Shown here: positions 13,840 to 14,417 of the stretch, in pieces | Layout: each line of letters begins with the position of its first letter | How positions within the stretch are numbered: position 1 is the first letter of the stretch | Origin: an uncultured Oscillospiraceae bacterium | GTDB taxonomy: Bacteria > Bacillota > Clostridia > Oscillospirales > Oscillospiraceae | Length of the DNA: 14,417 bases | Direction: 5' to 3' | Assembly (NCBI GenBank): GCA_900751035.1 | Contig: CAADSF010000359.1 | Span: 1 to 14,417, forward strand | Made by a program: the position numbers and the translations under genes | Notes under the pieces: model-generated | What the model was told of the DNA's origin: nothing | The model's database searches: none | The model's input: the letters and a program-made list of their open reading frames with translations, nothing else

Positions 13840-14373
13840 TTACTCCGGCCGTTCCTCATCCTCCGGCGTGATGTCTCTGGAGGTGTGTTTTTCGCCGACC
13901 GGCGTACGCAGCTCACGGATGAAGTTCACAAGATAGTAAATACCGGACAGGGTAATAAAAACCATGAAGACGGTATAAATCCACGCGAAGGAGATATCCA
14001 GAACCTCCGTCTTCTTTCTGGCCATCCAAATGGTGGATTTCAGGCTTGGAACCCACATGGCGGCGCAGAGCGCGAAAACAATAAAGTCCGAAATAATGCG
14101 GAATACCTTCTGCCCCATGGCGCTCAGCTTGTCGTAGACGAGCGGGAAAATAACATGATTGTCGGTTCGTCCGGAGTAGGATGCACCGAGCATGGCGCTC
14201 GCCAGATACAAAACCTGGCACAGTTCAGCCATCTGGAACACCGTCTTATTCAGCACATAGCGATATATGATCATGATAACGTACATGATAAAAACGGCGG
14301 AAAACAGGATGACCGGGATATGCAGTTCAATGATATCCAACAGCTTCATAATTGCTTTTTTTAATCGACTCAT
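13840..14373 (-). CDS. TRAP transporter small permease (DctQ family)
   Basis: A 177-residue membrane protein with four hydrophobic segments (about 17-38, 49-67, 90-113, 129-152), the standard DctQ topology. The second segment and loop, MAELCQVLYLASAMLGASYS then GRTDNHV, follow the family pattern of an acidic residue, a long helix, then R-x-x-(D/E)H. The C-terminus is charged (TSRDITPEDEERPE). DctQ forms the permease complex with DctM, immediately downstream. The start at 14373 is supported by AGGAG 8 nt upstream. Family sequence similarity is low in general, but topology, length and position next to DctM make the call firm. Confidence 0.93.
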   Translation of the reverse strand: MSRLKKAIMKLLDIIELHIPVILFSAVFIMYVIMIIYRYVLNKTVFQMAELCQVLYLASAMLGASYSGRTDNHVIFPLVYDKLSAMGQKVFRIISDFIVFALCAAMWVPSLKSTIWMARKKTEVLDISFAWIYTVFMVFITLSGIYYLVNFIRELRTPVGEKHTSRDITPEDEERPE

Positions 14374-14415
14374 TCAGATTCTCCTGACCTCATTCATAAT
14401 TTCAGGCAATGGCGG
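14374..14415 (-). CDS. Possible 3' end of an upstream gene (TRAP solute-binding protein?)
   Basis: The last 44 bases lie upstream of DctQ, where a DctP binding protein is normally encoded. One frame reads PPLPEIMNEVRRI and stops at TGA directly abutting the DctQ start (TGAATG), with the DctQ ribosome site inside it. A second frame reads PAIA and stops at 14404-14402, and the third stops slightly later after ARHCLKL. All three are compatible with a gene ending here, so neither the frame nor the identity can be settled from this window. DctP is suggested by gene order only. Confidence 0.3.
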   Translation of the reverse strand, partial: PPLPEIMNEVRRI

Positions 14416-14417
14416 GC

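Noticed and set aside
12377..13936. 519-codon plus-strand open frame opposite DctM
   Set aside because: The translation is highly charged and rich in D/E/G/R, the mirror of hydrophobic membrane codons on the other strand; no family motif.
1..14417. Sulfoglycolysis or sulfonate catabolism (TRAP, PfkB kinase, class II aldolase, sulfolactate-type dehydrogenase family)
   Set aside because: The families overlap with many sugar pathways, and no sulfonate-specific enzyme, sulfo-lyase or glycyl-radical gene was seen.
1..14417. Mobile elements, CRISPR arrays, tRNA/rRNA genes, attachment sites
   Set aside because: No transposase or integrase motif, no regularly spaced direct repeats and no RNA gene signature were found by reading both strands.

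Overview
The window is a single, tightly packed, co-directional run of genes, all on the minus strand, so transcription runs from high to low coordinates. There are 14 complete genes. An enolase-like gene is cut by the left edge, and the tail of what is probably a TRAP solute-binding protein may be cut by the right edge. Most gaps are 1-70 nt, and most starts have a strong AGGAGG-type ribosome binding site. High to moderate GC, Shine-Dalgarno-rich starts, a DeoR regulator and TRAP plus MFS uptake point to an anaerobic Clostridia-type Firmicute, possibly an Oscillospirales-like gut bacterium. That assignment is inference; no phylogenetic marker gene is present.

Layout in transcription order: TRAP small permease (DctQ) and large permease (DctM); a 166-nt spacer holding a long terminator-like hairpin that overlaps a competing 9-bp hairpin; an MFS transporter; a class II (GatY/FbaA-type) aldolase; a fucose/arabinose isomerase-family protein; a TIM-barrel sugar isomerase/epimerase; a Gfo/Idh/MocA oxidoreductase; a small AllA-like cupin; a PfkB sugar kinase; a DeoR regulator; a Ldh_2-family dehydrogenase; a KDPG/KHG-type aldolase; an aldo/keto reductase; a type-II glycerate 2-kinase; and an enolase-like protein. 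No gene-free stretch longer than 300 bases exists. No RNA gene, mobile element, CRISPR array or tandem repeat was seen.

The genes read as two joined modules. Module A (about 5.1-12.3 kb) is a sugar or cyclitol cassette: isomerise/oxidise, phosphorylate (PfkB), then cleave a ketose phosphate (class II aldolase). Its family list strongly resembles an inositol (iol) operon (Gfo/Idh, TIM barrel, cupin, PfkB, class II aldolase, DeoR), but it lacks the ThDP-dependent hydrolase IolD and has a fucose/arabinose-type isomerase instead. Module B (about 0-4.2 kb) is a sugar-acid tail: a 2-keto-3-deoxy-acid aldolase gives pyruvate plus an aldehyde, reductases/dehydrogenases give glycerate, glycerate 2-kinase gives 2-phosphoglycerate, and enolase gives PEP. 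Module B is visibly more GC-rich than module A, with the break next to the DeoR gene. The actual substrate cannot be read from the sequence.
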